The notes under the pieces: model-generated
What the model saw: only the letters and a program-made list of their open reading frames with translations
The model's database searches: none
What the model was told of the DNA's origin: nothing
Translations under genes and position numbers: made by a program
Source: Datisca glomerata
Lineage: Eukaryota > Streptophyta > Magnoliopsida > Cucurbitales > Datiscaceae
Assembly: GCA_003255025.1 (NCBI GenBank)
Contig: QANY01013280.1
Span: forward strand, 372,001-436,000
Reading direction: 5' to 3'
Length of the DNA stretch: 64,000 bases
Shown: positions 45,610 through 58,504 of the stretch, piece after piece
Position numbering within the stretch: the first letter of the stretch is position 1
Layout of the letters: each line of letters starts with the position of its first letter

Positions 45610-46567
45610 ATGTTTTTGGCGTTTTTCATTATGGGCTTAATAGTAAATGACTACCCATCCCCCTCATTTTCTTATTAGAAGCAAGTCATTCCTACAATTA
45701 AATCAATTGCATGTAAACTGCTAGGTTCAATTAGTTAAAACTTGATAATCACACCACACTAAGAGTTATAGTAACATTTAGGATAATCAAATTTTGTAAT
45801 AGAGTTTTGCTAAAATTTGATGAATATGATTAATTAGTTAATTTGAGTCAAATAATTATGACTTAGACGCTTTAGAAGGTTAAAATAAACATTGACTAAT
45901 GAGATTGAGATAACTGATTACTAAATATTCATAGAGTTATTATTTTAACCAGTGATTAATTTTGAATTAATTGATTAGTTAAAATGGAAACACATAATCC
46001 TAAAATAGTGAGTGAAAGAAGTTTGACATGTTAATGTAACCTATGGTCTCCATCATTAGTACAACACCGTGAGTAGTAGTAAGGGCCTCGAGGTGGCTTT
46101 GTTTTCATCCTCCAAAGGAAGGTTTCAAGCTGTACTAATACCAAAGTTAGACTTCTAAGCATATAGGAAGAAGTAATATAGTTTAGTTTTGAGCGACCCT
46201 AAGGCGGTAGATTCTAAATGAAGACGTGAAATCTGAAATGATGTGTTACACTCACAAAGTCACAATTAAGTTTTCATGTGGATATTTGTGACTTGACGGA
46301 GATTTTAAATTTTATTGTTAAAAGAGAAAATATGAGATATTTTAAATTTTAATTAGTAAGGATGAGAATGTCTCATAGACAGATTGAGGTTAATCTGACT
46401 GACACTAACAAAGCACATTAATCGTTGGGTTATTTTATCATGATTAGTAATTGTTAAATTTAAGTATTTATAATGTTGCATTCATGCATCGCGTTTACTT
46501 TTCGAATTCAATATATTTATCAATCATATTGAATCGTGTATGTTTTAAATTTCAGTTATCATTATTA
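45610..46567. other. Copia B2 leader region, no gene
   Basis: AT-rich DNA up to the gag start at 46568. The last part (ATCAATCATATTGAATCGTG, then TTTCAGTTATCATTATT) looks like the untranslated leader of this copia family. Confidence 0.4.
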
Positions 46568-49500
46568 TGTCTATCACGAGCAACCATGTTACTTCTTTGC
46601 TTGCTCTTGAGAAATGGAATGGTGATAATTTCAAACATTAAAAATCAAATATGAATTTAATGTTGATTTGTGAGAATCATAAGTTCATTCTTACTGAGAA
46701 ATGTCTTTAAGAGCCCACTTCAAATGCTTCTAAGAATGTTAGGGACAAATATGATGTTTTGATCATATCAAACAACAAGGCAAAATGCTACATACTTGTG
46801 AGCATGAATGATATTCTGAGAATCAAGCATGAAAGCATGGAGACTGCCTATGAAATTATGAAATCTTTACAGGTGATGTTTGGGCAGTGGTCTGATCAAA
46901 GTTGTCATAAAGCCACTAGGAGCTATGCAACAACTAAGATGAGAAAGGTACTTCTATGCGAGAACATGCTTTGAACATGATCAACATAAAATGCATGAGG
47001 TAGAAGTATGTGGGGTGACCATTGATGAGCGCACTAAATTTAGCATAATACTTAAGTCGCTCACACCAGCTTTTTCTGCGTTCACCACCAACTATGTTGA
47101 ATAAGTTACAATTCAACATGATCCAATTGTTGAATAAACTGCAGACTTTTGAGTTACTCCAAATTAGAATGATCAAAGAGGGTGAGGAAAATGTTGTTGA
47201 GCAAAATCATTCTTCCAATAATGTTAAGAACAAAAAATGGTAAGGACAAGAATAAGAACAAAAGAGGAAAGAAAGCCAAGACATCGCTGAAAGTCAAGAA
47301 CACGAACGACAACAAGTATACTTGATTCAGGAACCACTAACTATGTATGTCCTTCTTTAGAGATGCTTGATTCGTCAAGGGAGTTGGCTGATGGCGAGAT
47401 CGTTTTGAGAGTTGGCAGTGGTGCGTTCGTTCAGCTAAAGCATTAGCGACAATCCATTTACTTTTTAGATATAATTATTTAGTTTTGAACAATGTTTATT
47501 ATATTCCTAGTTTCTCAAGAAATTTGATTTCTCTTTCATTTTTGCAAGAATAATTATTCGAAGTTTCTTTTATTAATAAAGAGTTTATTATTTCTAAGAA
47601 TAGATTCGATATTTGTCATGCTAAAGTTGTAAACAGACTATATATGCTTAATCCGACTGAACGCGTAGTAAATAATTCTAAATTATTTAAAGTAGCAAAA
47701 TCTAAAAGTAACAAACATCGAAGAGTTTCTCATGATGATGATAACATATATCTTTGGCATCTTAGGTTAAGACATATTAATCTAGATAGGTTAAACATGT
47801 TAACAAAATATGGTGTTTTGAGAGAACTAAAAGTTAGAACTCATCATGTTTGTGAATCTTATCTAGAGGGTAAAATGACCAAGAGACCTTTCTCTGGAAG
47901 AGGCCAAAAAGCCAATGAACCACTTGAGCTAGTGCATAGTGATGTTTGTGAACCGATGAATGTACAAGCTAGAGGTGGGTATGAGTATTTCGTCACTTTT
48001 ATTGACGATTACTCAATATATTGTTATACTTATCTAATCCAAAGAAATTTTGAAACTTTTGGAAAGTTTAAAAACTTCAAAGATGAAGCTGAAAAGTAAT
48101 TAGGTAAATAATTGAAAACCCTTCGATCCGATCGAGGTGGTGAATACTTGGATTTAGAATTTAAGGATTATTTGTTGGAGTGTAGAATCATATCCCAACT
48201 CAAGCCAAATCTTGATATCAGACAATGTTCCTACACCGTTCCTAATGAGCAGAATATTGTCCACGTACAAAATAAAAAAAATTACATTCCCTTCGTGTAT
48301 CAGCTTATACACACAGTTTCATCCACTAATTGCTAAAGCTGAAGTTCATGACAATTTCGTCGAATCTTATATTCCATATATAGACGCTTATTTAAGTCCA
48401 TAAATGGACTTCAAGAGTTCACAAACCTTGCCCTCTTAGCCTTTCTCCATTAACCTGTCTAGTTGAGCCATATAAATATGCTCTATAAGATTGTCATTCA
48501 AAAAAGTAGTCTTGACATTTATCTACTAGATTTCATAATCAGAGCAACAACAATGGACATGAGGATTTAGATGGATTGAAGCATGGTCACCGACGAGAAG
48601 GTATCCTCATAGTCAATACCTTCCTTTTGGGTATAGCCATTGGCTACTAGCCTGGCTTTGAATATCTCCACATTTCCATCCAGATCTCTCTTTTACCTAT
48701 GAACAATGTTTGTATTGATAAATTCCACCTTCCTTGAACACGACTATATGAAAAACTACAAACCTCGAAGCAAAATAGTTCTCGAGGAATTAGCAACTGA
48801 TGAGATCATACCACCTTCAATTTCTACTGATAAATGATAAATCAGAGAAATCATAGTTCCTGCAAAGGAAACCCCAATGCAACATCGTAGTGGGAGGGTT
48901 GTGAGACAACCAGTTCACTACGAACTAGAGACATATGTCCTAGTGTTAGACACTAATAAGGACGATCCATTATCTTATGAAGAAGCAATGGATGATCCTG
49001 AAAAGGAGAAATGACTAGATGTAATGAGCCAATAAATGAAATCTATGTATTTCAATTTCATCTAAGAACTTGTAGATCCACATGAAGATGTCAGTCCCAT
49101 TCTTCAAGAAGAAAAGAGGTGCAGATGAGAAAGTAGATACTTTCAAGGCATAGTTAGTAGCCAGGGGCTATACACAAAGGGAATGAGTCGATTATGAACA
49201 TACATTCTCCCATGTGGCCATGCTAAAATCCATTCGCATCCTTTTGTCCATACCTGCTAGTTTTGACTATCAGATATGGCAAATAGACGTCAAGACAACT
49301 TTTATGACTGGCTCTCTTAAAGAAAGCACATATATGCTGCAACCAGAAGACTTCGTACAAAAAGGGCAAGATAAGAAAGTATGCAAGTTGCTTAAATTCA
49401 TTTATAGACTAAAGCAAGCATCTAGATCTTAGAATCTTACATTTGATGAGATTATAAATTATTATGGCTTCAAGAAAAATGTTGATGAAACCTGTATTTA

Positions 49501-50530
49501 TAAATACATCAAAGATAAGTTAGTAGTTTTTTTAGTTCTTTATGTTTATGATACTCTACTATTTTAGAATGATGTAGAAACTCTGTCAAAGTTAAAGAAG
49601 TGGTTAACTGAGAAATTTCAAATGAAATATTTGGGAGAAGCGAGCTATGTTATGGGCATCCAAATCCTAAGGGGAAGAAAGAACAAGCTTTTGGCCCTTT
49701 TCTCAGACATTTTATATTGATAAGGTGCTGAAAAGATTCTCTTTGGAGAATTCCAAGAAATATCACTTATCGACCAGACATGAAATTGTCCTCTCCAAGG
49801 AACAATGTCCTAAGACACCTCAGGAGGAAGAGGACATGAGAAAGGTTCTCAATGCTTCAATAGTTGAAAGTCTCATGTATGCCTTGTTGTGTACGAGACC
49901 ATACATCTCTTATGCAGTGGGAATTATGAGTCGTTATAAATAGAATACAGGTTTGGAATGCTGGATTGTAGTAAAGCATATTCTAAAGTATCTTAGGAGA
50001 ACGAGAAACTATATGCTTGTTTATTTAGGTGGAGACCTGAACCCCTCTAGATATACTGATTCAAACTTTCAATCAGACACAAATAGTCGAAAGTCGACAT
50101 CTGGATCAATATTCACCATAGGTGGAGGAATTTTAGTCTGGAGAAGTATTAAACAATCCAACATTGTAGATTCTACTGTGGAAACCGAATATATAGCAGC
50201 TTGAAAAATTATGAAAGAAGCGGTATGACTCAGGAAGTTCTATACTAATCTAGAAGTTGTTCCAGATATGGACAAGCCACAAATCGTGTACTGGGACAAC
50301 AGTGGGGAGGTAGCGAATTCTAAGAAACCGAGGAGTCACAAGAGGGGCAAGCACATAGAGAGGAAATATCATATTATAAGAGAGATCGTGCATCCGATGA
50401 AATGTGAATGTTATGAAGATAGCGTCAGTATAGAACCTGGCCGATCTCTTTACAAAGACATTTCCTCTGAAGTCATTTGAGGGTCACGTGTTTAACATGG
50501 GATTGAGAGAAATGTCACATTTTCTTTAGG
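46568..50530 (+). pseudogene. Degenerate copia B2 gag-pol
   Basis: Gag starts near 46568 (SLLALEKWNGDNFKH, then SNMNLMLICENHKF, NNKAKCYILVSMNDILR, METAYEIMKSLQVMFG). The protease-like DSGTTNYV is at about 47325. The pre-integrase region and integrase are at 47644-48180 (LWHLRLRHINLDRLN, LVHSDVCEPMNVQARGGYEY, FIDDYSIYCYTYL, LRSDRGGEYLDLEF). An antisense fragment breaks it at 48222-48705. RT is at 49214-49700 (DYQIWQIDVKTTFMTGSLKE); its active site reads YVYDTLL, so a catalytic aspartate is lost. RNase H is at 49953-50204 (YTDSNFQSDTNSRKSTSGS). The purine tract GCAAGTGGAAGG leads into the 3' LTR. Many stops; non-functional. Confidence 0.82.
48222..48705 (-). mobile_element. Antisense copia RT fragment inside B2 pol
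   Basis: On the minus strand this stretch reads VKTTFLNDNLIEHIYMAQLD (about 48520-48450), the RT motif found at (D)VK.AFLNG.L.EE.YM, whereas B2 pol reads on the plus strand on both sides. It looks like an inserted or inverted fragment from a different copia. Edges are approximate. Confidence 0.6.
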
Positions 50531-50543
50531 GCAAGTGGAAGGT

Positions 50544-52724
50544 TGTTGGAGGTTATACGCTCAAAACATGTGTATTGACATTTTGATATGAAATATAATA
50601 AGGATTACATTTTTTTGTATAATTTTTTTTTAAATTATTGTTGAATAATTTATATAAATATCTAAAATTTCAATATTCATTAATGAGACTATAATCTTGT
50701 ATTGGTACGAGAGGATTAAGATCATAGATAATGAATAACGATCATAGATAATGAATAACATTGTCAGCAACATATTATAGTATGAAATTTTTAATGAATT
50801 GTTGCTAGTACGGTTCGTGAATGCATGTAATCTAGATCCGGATCATTGATGTGTATAGATATCTTAGTTAATGTAATTTATATAATGAGATTATATATGA
50901 CTGAACCGATGTGAATTCATATTTTTATCAATGTATTGTTTATCATAAAAATTTAATACACATTAATTCGATGATCATATGTAGATCAATCTGAATCATG
51001 AGTAGTCATGAACTCCTATGTATGTCTACTGGACATTTTTATTCACTCATTAAAGTTTGTTTGTAAAACAAGCAGTGACTTTTATTTTGGAGAATCATTG
51101 ATGTGAATGGCTAGGAACATGATCTTGCAAGATTTAGAATCCAAGCTTTCCTAACGGATCGTATATTGGTTACATTAAATGTTAATTCTGGAACTGAATG
51201 GTTATTGAGCTCAAATTTATAATAAGATTATAAATTAGCCTTTCATTAGTGAATTAATGGTACTTAAGGATAAATAGGTACTTAGAGGGGTAAATGGTAA
51301 TTTTGACCAGCTCTAATTTACGAACCAATAATTGGAGAACATAACTACATGAAATGATTATATCAGTAGACTACATGAGAATATTCTGTAAGTACATTAT
51401 ATAATCCCTAAGAGTTCAATTTCATACTTATAATGGAGAAATAATAGAATTAATAAATTAGATTATTTAATTAAAGAGTTTAATTAAAAATCTGATTTAT
51501 TGGAGCTTAGCATTATAGGTTCATGGTCCCCAAGTCACATTTCTACTACGCAGTCTAGAGTGTGAATATTTCAGGAGATGAGAAAATGATTAATTTTCAA
51601 AAAGAATTTTTATTCTGGGGCAAATACATAATTGTGAGATAATTATGAGTGATTAATTATATTATATATAACAAATAATTATCGATTATTTTTTTAATTA
51701 TCGATAAGTGAGACAGAATATCTAATTTGTGATGTTAGATAATTAAATTATTATTATATAATAATTTGAATAAACTAAATCTATTATTTGTGAAATAACA
51801 GATAAGTTAGTTGATAGAGATGATCGAATATATTAATTTTGAATTAATAGATATTTAGATATTTATCTGATTAAAATAAATATTTAAATCGTAGTAATTG
51901 TCACGTGTCAATCACTGATTGGGTATCAGAGATTGACACAGACTACAATAAGGTCACGTGGCATTACAGTAGTGTGGGCACAACACTATAGTGCCACACG
52001 GCACTACAGTGGTGTTGGTGAGGCACTGTGCTACCTCGCGACACACTACAATACCGTGTGGCACTGTAGTTGTGCATAGTTGGAGTGGGTCTCATTATAA
52101 TTGATAATTTTACAATTAAATATTATTTCAATTTATCCTTAAAAATCTTATACGTCATTATCTAGAAAATATACAGATATTATTCTAATGGCCCCAGTTG
52201 ATGAATCAGTTCATAAGTTCATAAAAACTCAAATTGAAAATACAGTTGGTGTCAGAGTGATTTTTCTCTGTGATTAATAGTTAATCAAAACTCTAAAAGA
52301 ATAATCAGTGCGTTCTTTTAGAGAATCGTCTGACTAAAGTCTTTCTCAGTAAATCTTTATATCTCATGTGTTAAGTACATCTAGAGACAAAGTGTCTTCT
52401 AATATTCTACGTGCCCACATACGTTATAGGTACTTATAAGATCTTGGTGTGGATCTCAGAGTCTACTGATCGTTGGAACAATTTCATGGGACGTATGATC
52501 AATCAATTTTGCAAATATGCTTGATATAAACTATCAGAGATATATGATTCATAACCTTGTATGTTACAGATTTATTCTATAAATACATAATGGATCCTAA
52601 CTGGTTGAAAAGTTTTTAATAAAAAGTTTTGTTTTATTAAAAGATTCGATCTTTATTAAAAATTTAATTTTTAAATGGTCTCGAGACACACGCCTCCGCC
52701 ACGCACGTGTCGTGACAACCAACA
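50544..52724 (+). repeat. 3' LTR of copia B2
   Basis: 2181 bp, TGTTGGAGG...CAACCAACA. Subrepeat block at about 51950-52075, as in the other copies. Confidence 0.78.
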
Positions 52725-52961
52725 TTGTATACATTGGTCTATCTACTACTAAAACTAGCATTAATATTGCCCATTGCAACTGCCTCAGTAGAAATGGTAT
52801 TTTCTGCAATGAAGTTAATAAAAAATTGATTGTGCAATCAAATGGGAGATCGATGGATGAATGACGGCTTGGTTACCTACATTGAGCAAGATGTCTTTCA
52901 TATCATTGAAAATGAAGCAATCACACAACGGTTCTAAAATATGAAAAATCGTGGAGGATAG
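52725..52961 (+). pseudogene. hAT-family transposase relic, C-terminal part
   Basis: Reads LPIATASVEMVFSAMKLIKN, a stop, then QMGDRWMNDGLVTYIEQDVF and ENEAITQRF. This is the C-terminal hAT dimerisation region (LPIATASVER.FSAMK..KN.LRN.MGD.WMND.LV.YIE). It continues the frame broken at 37047 by copia B2. Confidence 0.78.
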
Positions 52962-54239
52962 TTGTAATTATTCATATGACGATTGTAAACTTGAAATTTT
53001 AATGAAAAGTTATCGAATATAAGTTTATATCTTGGTACTTCTCTTTGTCTCTTATACATATGTATGTATAAGCATATATATTATAATGATATAAAATACA
53101 CCGTAAACATAAATAGGAGGAACGAAACTAGTGAGCCCACTGAATCGAGTCATCACTCCGCCCATGCACTTCAATCGTACATATACTACAACATCTTAAC
53201 AATCTGAATATCATAGTGCTGCATATTTGGTTCTTGATTAGATCAGATATCGCTTTCGAATGGTTAACTAATAATCAATCTCAATTATAATTAATCGAAG
53301 TAGGAAAAAATGTGGATGTCGATGTAAATGAGATGAGGATGACGTATTAGTCATATAAATTTTAGAGGAAACCGAGATTAATTTATACAAAAGCTAGTGG
53401 TACTATTCTGCCCATCTGGCGAATGTTTAATTGGTCTAAAAGTTTTTAATTAATCCTAAAAATTATTAGGGGACATAGCACACAAGCGATACTATAATTT
53501 GGAACCGTCCAAATATAATTAATATGTAAATCAGATAAAGAAGTTATATTATCAGCAATTAATTATGTATGAAAATGATGCTTAACACACTTGATTAAGT
53601 ATTTAGTTCATAAAAAATGATTTGTTTGGATTTGCTTCTCAATTGGACTGGCAAAAGGTCACTTTAAAAAAAATTTACTTTTTTTAATATCCTTATTTTA
53701 ATGACATGGTCATGTCTCATGCCCTTCTCAAAGGTGAAAACGGCATATACTCCTATTAAAATTCATACCATCCCGTTCGATATAGTACTAATAGTTGTGA
53801 TATCTTAGTGCGGCAATCTTTTTTCTTTAACCAAAATTTTTATCTAATAAAGATCTAATTAAAAACAAATTAGGGTTCGAAACTAGGCCATCACCAAGGA
53901 AACGTCCTATATACGTTAATGATGGCAAAAATGTCCAAGAACTTACACAGCATGTTGTCTCATAAATTTTTTTAGATATTTGCATTCAAATCTTCAATTC
54001 AACATGAACAAACCAATCCTAAAATGAGTCACTTATGCTACTTAATTCAAATTGGGGTTTATTTGTTGAAATTTGATGCCTCAAATTATTTGGTAAATAA
54101 TTTGCCTACTAATAAGGTTTTTAGGAAATACATTATGTGATATGATATTGAATGAGAATCTTATTTTGAATATAAAAGTTAGAGTTTTTTTGAAGTGATT
54201 ATAAATAAAAGGTTTTGGTTCAGAGTTTGATGGTTCTGC
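52962..54239. other. AT-rich DNA, no gene recognised
   Basis: Nothing supported on either strand. Confidence 0.3.
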
Positions 54240-54790
54240 TTTGATGGAGAGTGAAATTTGATTCTATCCTAAAGGGAGCATCACGTGGTGAGGTGACGAT
54301 ATCCTAATAGATAGATGATAGCTTTAAGATCGATCAGAAAAGATGACTTTGTTTCAACAGATGGTGAGAGATAACTCTACCTAAATGGAGCATCTCATTG
54401 TGATGAGACTCTACCTTAAGAGATAGAATGAAACTTTAAAATGAGAGAAGAAGACTATATTTTGACATAGGATAAAAGATGACTTAATCTTAAAGTGAGA
54501 ATCCCATGGTGAGGAGGTTGCACCCTCGGAGATAAAAAAGACTACCTTAAAATGAGAGAAGATGATTTTGCCTCCACAGAGGGTAGATGTGGCTCTACCC
54601 TAAATGGTGCATTCCATGGTGAGCAGGCTCTGTCGATGAGAGAGAAAATTACTATGCTTCGACAAAGAGTGATGAGTGACTCTATCCTAAAATGAGCATC
54701 CCATGGTGAGGAAGATCTTCTATAAGAGATAGATGATAACCTTAATTAGATGAGAGAAGATGGCTCTATCTCATGAGTGAATGTCCTATT
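54240..54790. repeat. Degenerate minisatellite, about 110-bp unit, five to six copies
   Basis: The landmark GCATCCCATGGTGAGGAGG recurs in varied form at about 54279, 54391, 54500, 54610 and 54697, with flanking GACTCTACCCTAAAATGAG and GAGAGAAGATGACT also repeated. Intervals are 112, 109, 110 and 87 bp. Confidence 0.7.
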
Positions 54791-55574
54791 ATATTGAGGG
54801 GCTTAATTAGTTAGAGAACTTCACCCTTGCCGGACACGATTTCGAAGCTAGTAGGTTCTTCAAGTTTGATCAATGAGTGGCGATTTTTGTGCAAAGCTAG
54901 TTACGATTCGAAAATATGGGTTGTGTGTGTTGAGTTTAGATTTGGTATACTAGATTTTAGGTTGGGTGGTTGCGTCGATATTAAGTATATAATGTGATGA
55001 TGATATAATGAGAGTTATCTGCGGACATAGGCAAATTGACTTAACTATGTTAAAAATATTATTTTATTATTGTTTATTGACGTTTCCCTTACCATTAAAC
55101 TTAGGTAAAAATTAATTACGGTTTTTCGAGTGTGATATACCAATAAGAAGAGACCGTAAATTCTACAACTATAAGAAATTTGATATAAAGTATAAGAACA
55201 AGTTAGACAAAATTCTCTTGTATTTTGCGTTAATTGCCTATACATAGTCCCTAGTTTTAAAAAAATTACTCAAGTTATTATATTTTTTAGTGTGTAAATA
55301 AAATGAATGAAATTGAAAATTGTTTATATCAAATATTTTACGATTTTGAATATTTCCTTTAAGTTTATAGTAAACAATACAAGTCCAATCCAATTAAATC
55401 TTACTGAATTAATATATAGTAATGCTCATAAATAGACCACTTTATAAACATCATAAAAAATGATTATAAGTATAAAAAAATCTCAAGAATAGCCAACTTA
55501 CATTATTTTTGAAAAAAAACAGACATTTTAGTGCAGGAAACATTTTCGTCCACAACCGCTTGCTCTAAATAATA
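54791..55574. other. AT-rich DNA, no gene recognised
   Basis: Nothing supported on either strand. Confidence 0.3.
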
Positions 55575-55580
55575 GTGGTT

Positions 55581-55586
55581 TATATA

Positions 55587-55621
<35 letters not shown>

Positions 55622-55627
55622 ATATAT
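55581..55627. repeat. TA dinucleotide microsatellite
   Basis: Almost pure (TA)n of about 47 bp. Confidence 0.9.
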
Positions 55628-55917
55628 GATTTTCACAATAAATTTTATATATATAAATTTTATAAACAAAAAATTCAAGATTTTATTAGGAGAACAATTT
55701 CTGACACTGAACTTTCGTTTTTTTGACAGTTCGGATGATTATTTTTTTATTTTATTTTATCTTTGACAATTTTTTATTTTTTAATAATGATTTATTCTTA
55801 ATAATCACCCATTATTATAGTCCAATGGGCCTGCCAAACACATCCAGATCGAACAAATATTTCGGTTCTTCACCTGGCATATCCTTCCACAATGTCTCTA
55901 TTTAAATTCTCTTTTAT

Positions 55918-56290
55918 ATTTTCGGCTAAACTACCTATTTAGTTTCTGATTTATTATCTATTTTTCGTACTATTTAGTCCTTCAATTTTTTTATGATAAA
56001 TTTAGTTCTTGAACTTTTAACTCATGATAATCAAGTCCTTAATTATCAACTACGTAAGTATAATGTCTATGACCTGAGACATTGCTAACTAAGTGTTTAA
56101 TTGTCAGTTCATCAATTTTGTTTCACTAGTCATTATTTCAGTAACATTTTGCTTATGCAGTGAATATTAAGAACTTGATAGAAATCATCTTGAAAGTTCA
56201 AGTAGTAAATTGATTTTTTAAGAAAAATTAAGAGATCAAAATGGAATATGAGCCTTAGTTTAGTTATTTTTATCCCATTTTCAGTGTCTT
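55918..56290. mobile_element. Candidate inverted-repeat MITE
   Basis: The left side (CTAAACTACCTATTTAGTTT, then TTTAGTTCTTGAACTTTT) and the right side read on the minus strand (AAAATAACTAAACTAAGG, then ACTACTTGAACTTTCAAG) are roughly inverted. This is the look of common plant MITEs with TTTAGTCC and CTTGAACTTT phrases. Ends and target duplication were not settled. Confidence 0.35.
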
Positions 56291-58144
56291 AAATTCCAAT
56301 ATTATTGATCTATCAACTCATAAAAAAGAGTAGTATGTGAAAAAATCATTTAAATTTTCCTTTAAATGAGAAAGACATATATAAGTACGTGATATTCCAA
56401 TCTAAACCTTGTAAGATAACACGAACTTGGAGAGAATTCGTGACCTGATCTCACATATATCTATTACACGAATAGAAACAAACAAAGAACTCATAGGATG
56501 GTTGTGGTTCTTATAAAAAACCTATAATGCTTGAGTCAATATCGAGGAGAGATTTGGGCAAAGTGTAGCTGGATAGGAAAAAGATCCCCTCCTATTGGGA
56601 ATCTCAATAGGGGATGTGTGGACTAATCTTAACCGTAACAGTTAGAACCATAGTAGTAATCAATTCAGATATTTTAGTTTTTTGATGCGCCTTTTCATAA
56701 AAAAATTTCGATTATTTAAAGTAATGTTATAAAATTTATTATATATAATATAACTAAATAAATTGAATCAATAATTATATGATGCAAATAAATAATTACC
56801 ATTAAATTTTAACAAAACAACATATATATGACATTAAAATTCAACAAAAATATTATATTAAATAGCATTATTATTATGAAACTCACAAATGTTTAACATC
56901 ACAATTAATTTGTTTGAGTTTCATCATCATCATCCTCATTAAACTTTGTAATTCAGGAGTATCTTCACCAAACTGATCACACCATACATCTACAAAATGA
57001 ACATGTTGAGAATAAATTCAATTAAAACAATATAAATTCGTAGGAGCATTTCAGCTTAAACATACTGAAATTTCGGGTGAAAAATTACAACCCCCTATTT
57101 CATTTCGGTTCCTCACCGGAACTGAAATGTTTCAGCCATTTCGGCAGAAATGAAACAAAATTGTCAACTAAGGTTAGAATGGATGACCAAGATCACCTCC
57201 ACGCAAACGCGGAGGTGAAAAAAACTATTTTTAACTTTTAACTTTTTTCTTTCTCTTTTTGTCTCTTTGCTAAGACGAACTGGATCGACTATTTTTATAA
57301 TGGACAGTTTAGATTTAACATGATTCTCTCCGTTCATGGAACATGATAGAATCCTGATCCAACTGGATGTTACTTTAATTAGAGTGAACGTGGTTACTCT
57401 AGAGGAAAAAACTCTAACATTAGCAAGGGTACTTAATGTGATTGTGACAAATAACATTAATTAATTATTATTCGATAGGTTGGTAATTACATTAAATACG
57501 ATACGAGCGCCTGATGTGAAATATGAGATGTTGATAAAACAAATGATGATAAATGATAAGCGTTTTATGCTACCAATCTATGTGCTTAGTCACGTGTTAA
57601 GTGTATGGTCATCATAATGATACCTAGCATGAGCTCGACCCTTCCTAAGGTAAGTTGAGCTAATCAAACCATCTCTTTTAAAAGCTTATATTTTAACACT
57701 CCTAAGGTTGTTGGTCGCTTTGATTCTATTATGTTGATTTGAGTCGTTCAAAAAGAAAAATAATGACTAAGATCAATTCGGTATAAAATTAAAAAAAAAC
57801 AATAGATATTTTCGTCCATTTGGCAACTGCTTCTTTATTCAACAAATCTAGATAAAAAATGATCCTCTCATATTTAATTGAACAAAATGATCCACAATAT
57901 ATTTAAGTCATATAATATACATTCATAATTAGTGCATCATCGACATCACTGATATTAGAGCTTATAATATTAATTCTAACTCGATAACTATTATAATATT
58001 AAAAATATTTTTTTTAATTTTCAATAACCAACTTATTATCTCTCTTTAAAATATAAATAAAATAATATTTTATGACATGCAACTAGTATGGTAATGATGA
58101 CTTACAATAAAGACTACAAACTCGATAATCCAAAATACCGAAAA
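56291..58144. other. AT-rich DNA, no gene recognised
   Basis: A 97-codon minus-strand frame at 57164-57457 has no recognisable domain. CACCTCC / GGAGGTG forms a small hairpin at about 57197-57220. GGTTCCTCACCGGAAC near 57105 is another short inverted repeat. The MIZ1-like promoter should lie at the right end. Confidence 0.3.
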
Positions 58145-58342
58145 TTTGTCCTTTGGTGACTCTCAATCCAATAGAAATAAACTAAAAGTCTTAGAAAGAA
58201 AAGATGAAACATCATTAAACATTCACCGTATAACCACAAGCCTCCATAGCCTCCCTTTATATGTCTTCCACTTTGGAACAGCATCATTACCCTTTGTCGG
58301 CCTCTTTACTTCCTTTTCCTTCCCCCGTTTTCACCCCTTCCA

Positions 58343-58456
<114 letters not shown>

Positions 58457-58504
58457 ACCTACCCTCCTCATAACTAACTCTTTCCTCTCTCATACACACA
58501 CGCG

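Larger units (their letters stand above)
37048..52724 (+). mobile_element. Ty1/copia B2, 15.7 kb with internal insertions
   Basis: 5' LTR 37048-40412 (includes a 1.23-kb insertion) and 3' LTR 50544-52724, both TGTTGG...CAACCAACA. Flanks GTGTA (37043-37047) and TTGTA (52725-52729) are a 5-bp target duplication with one change. Disregarding the element restores a continuous hAT frame, strong evidence that these two LTRs belong together. No primer-binding site follows the 5' LTR; instead 40413-46567 holds a GA-rich stretch, a reversed primer site and a tandem array, presumably later insertions. Gag-pol lies at 46568-50530. Confidence 0.75.

Noticed and set aside
41700..45660. MULE or other TIR element enclosing the tandem array
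   Set aside because: Sequences at both edges were compared in inverted orientation and do not match.
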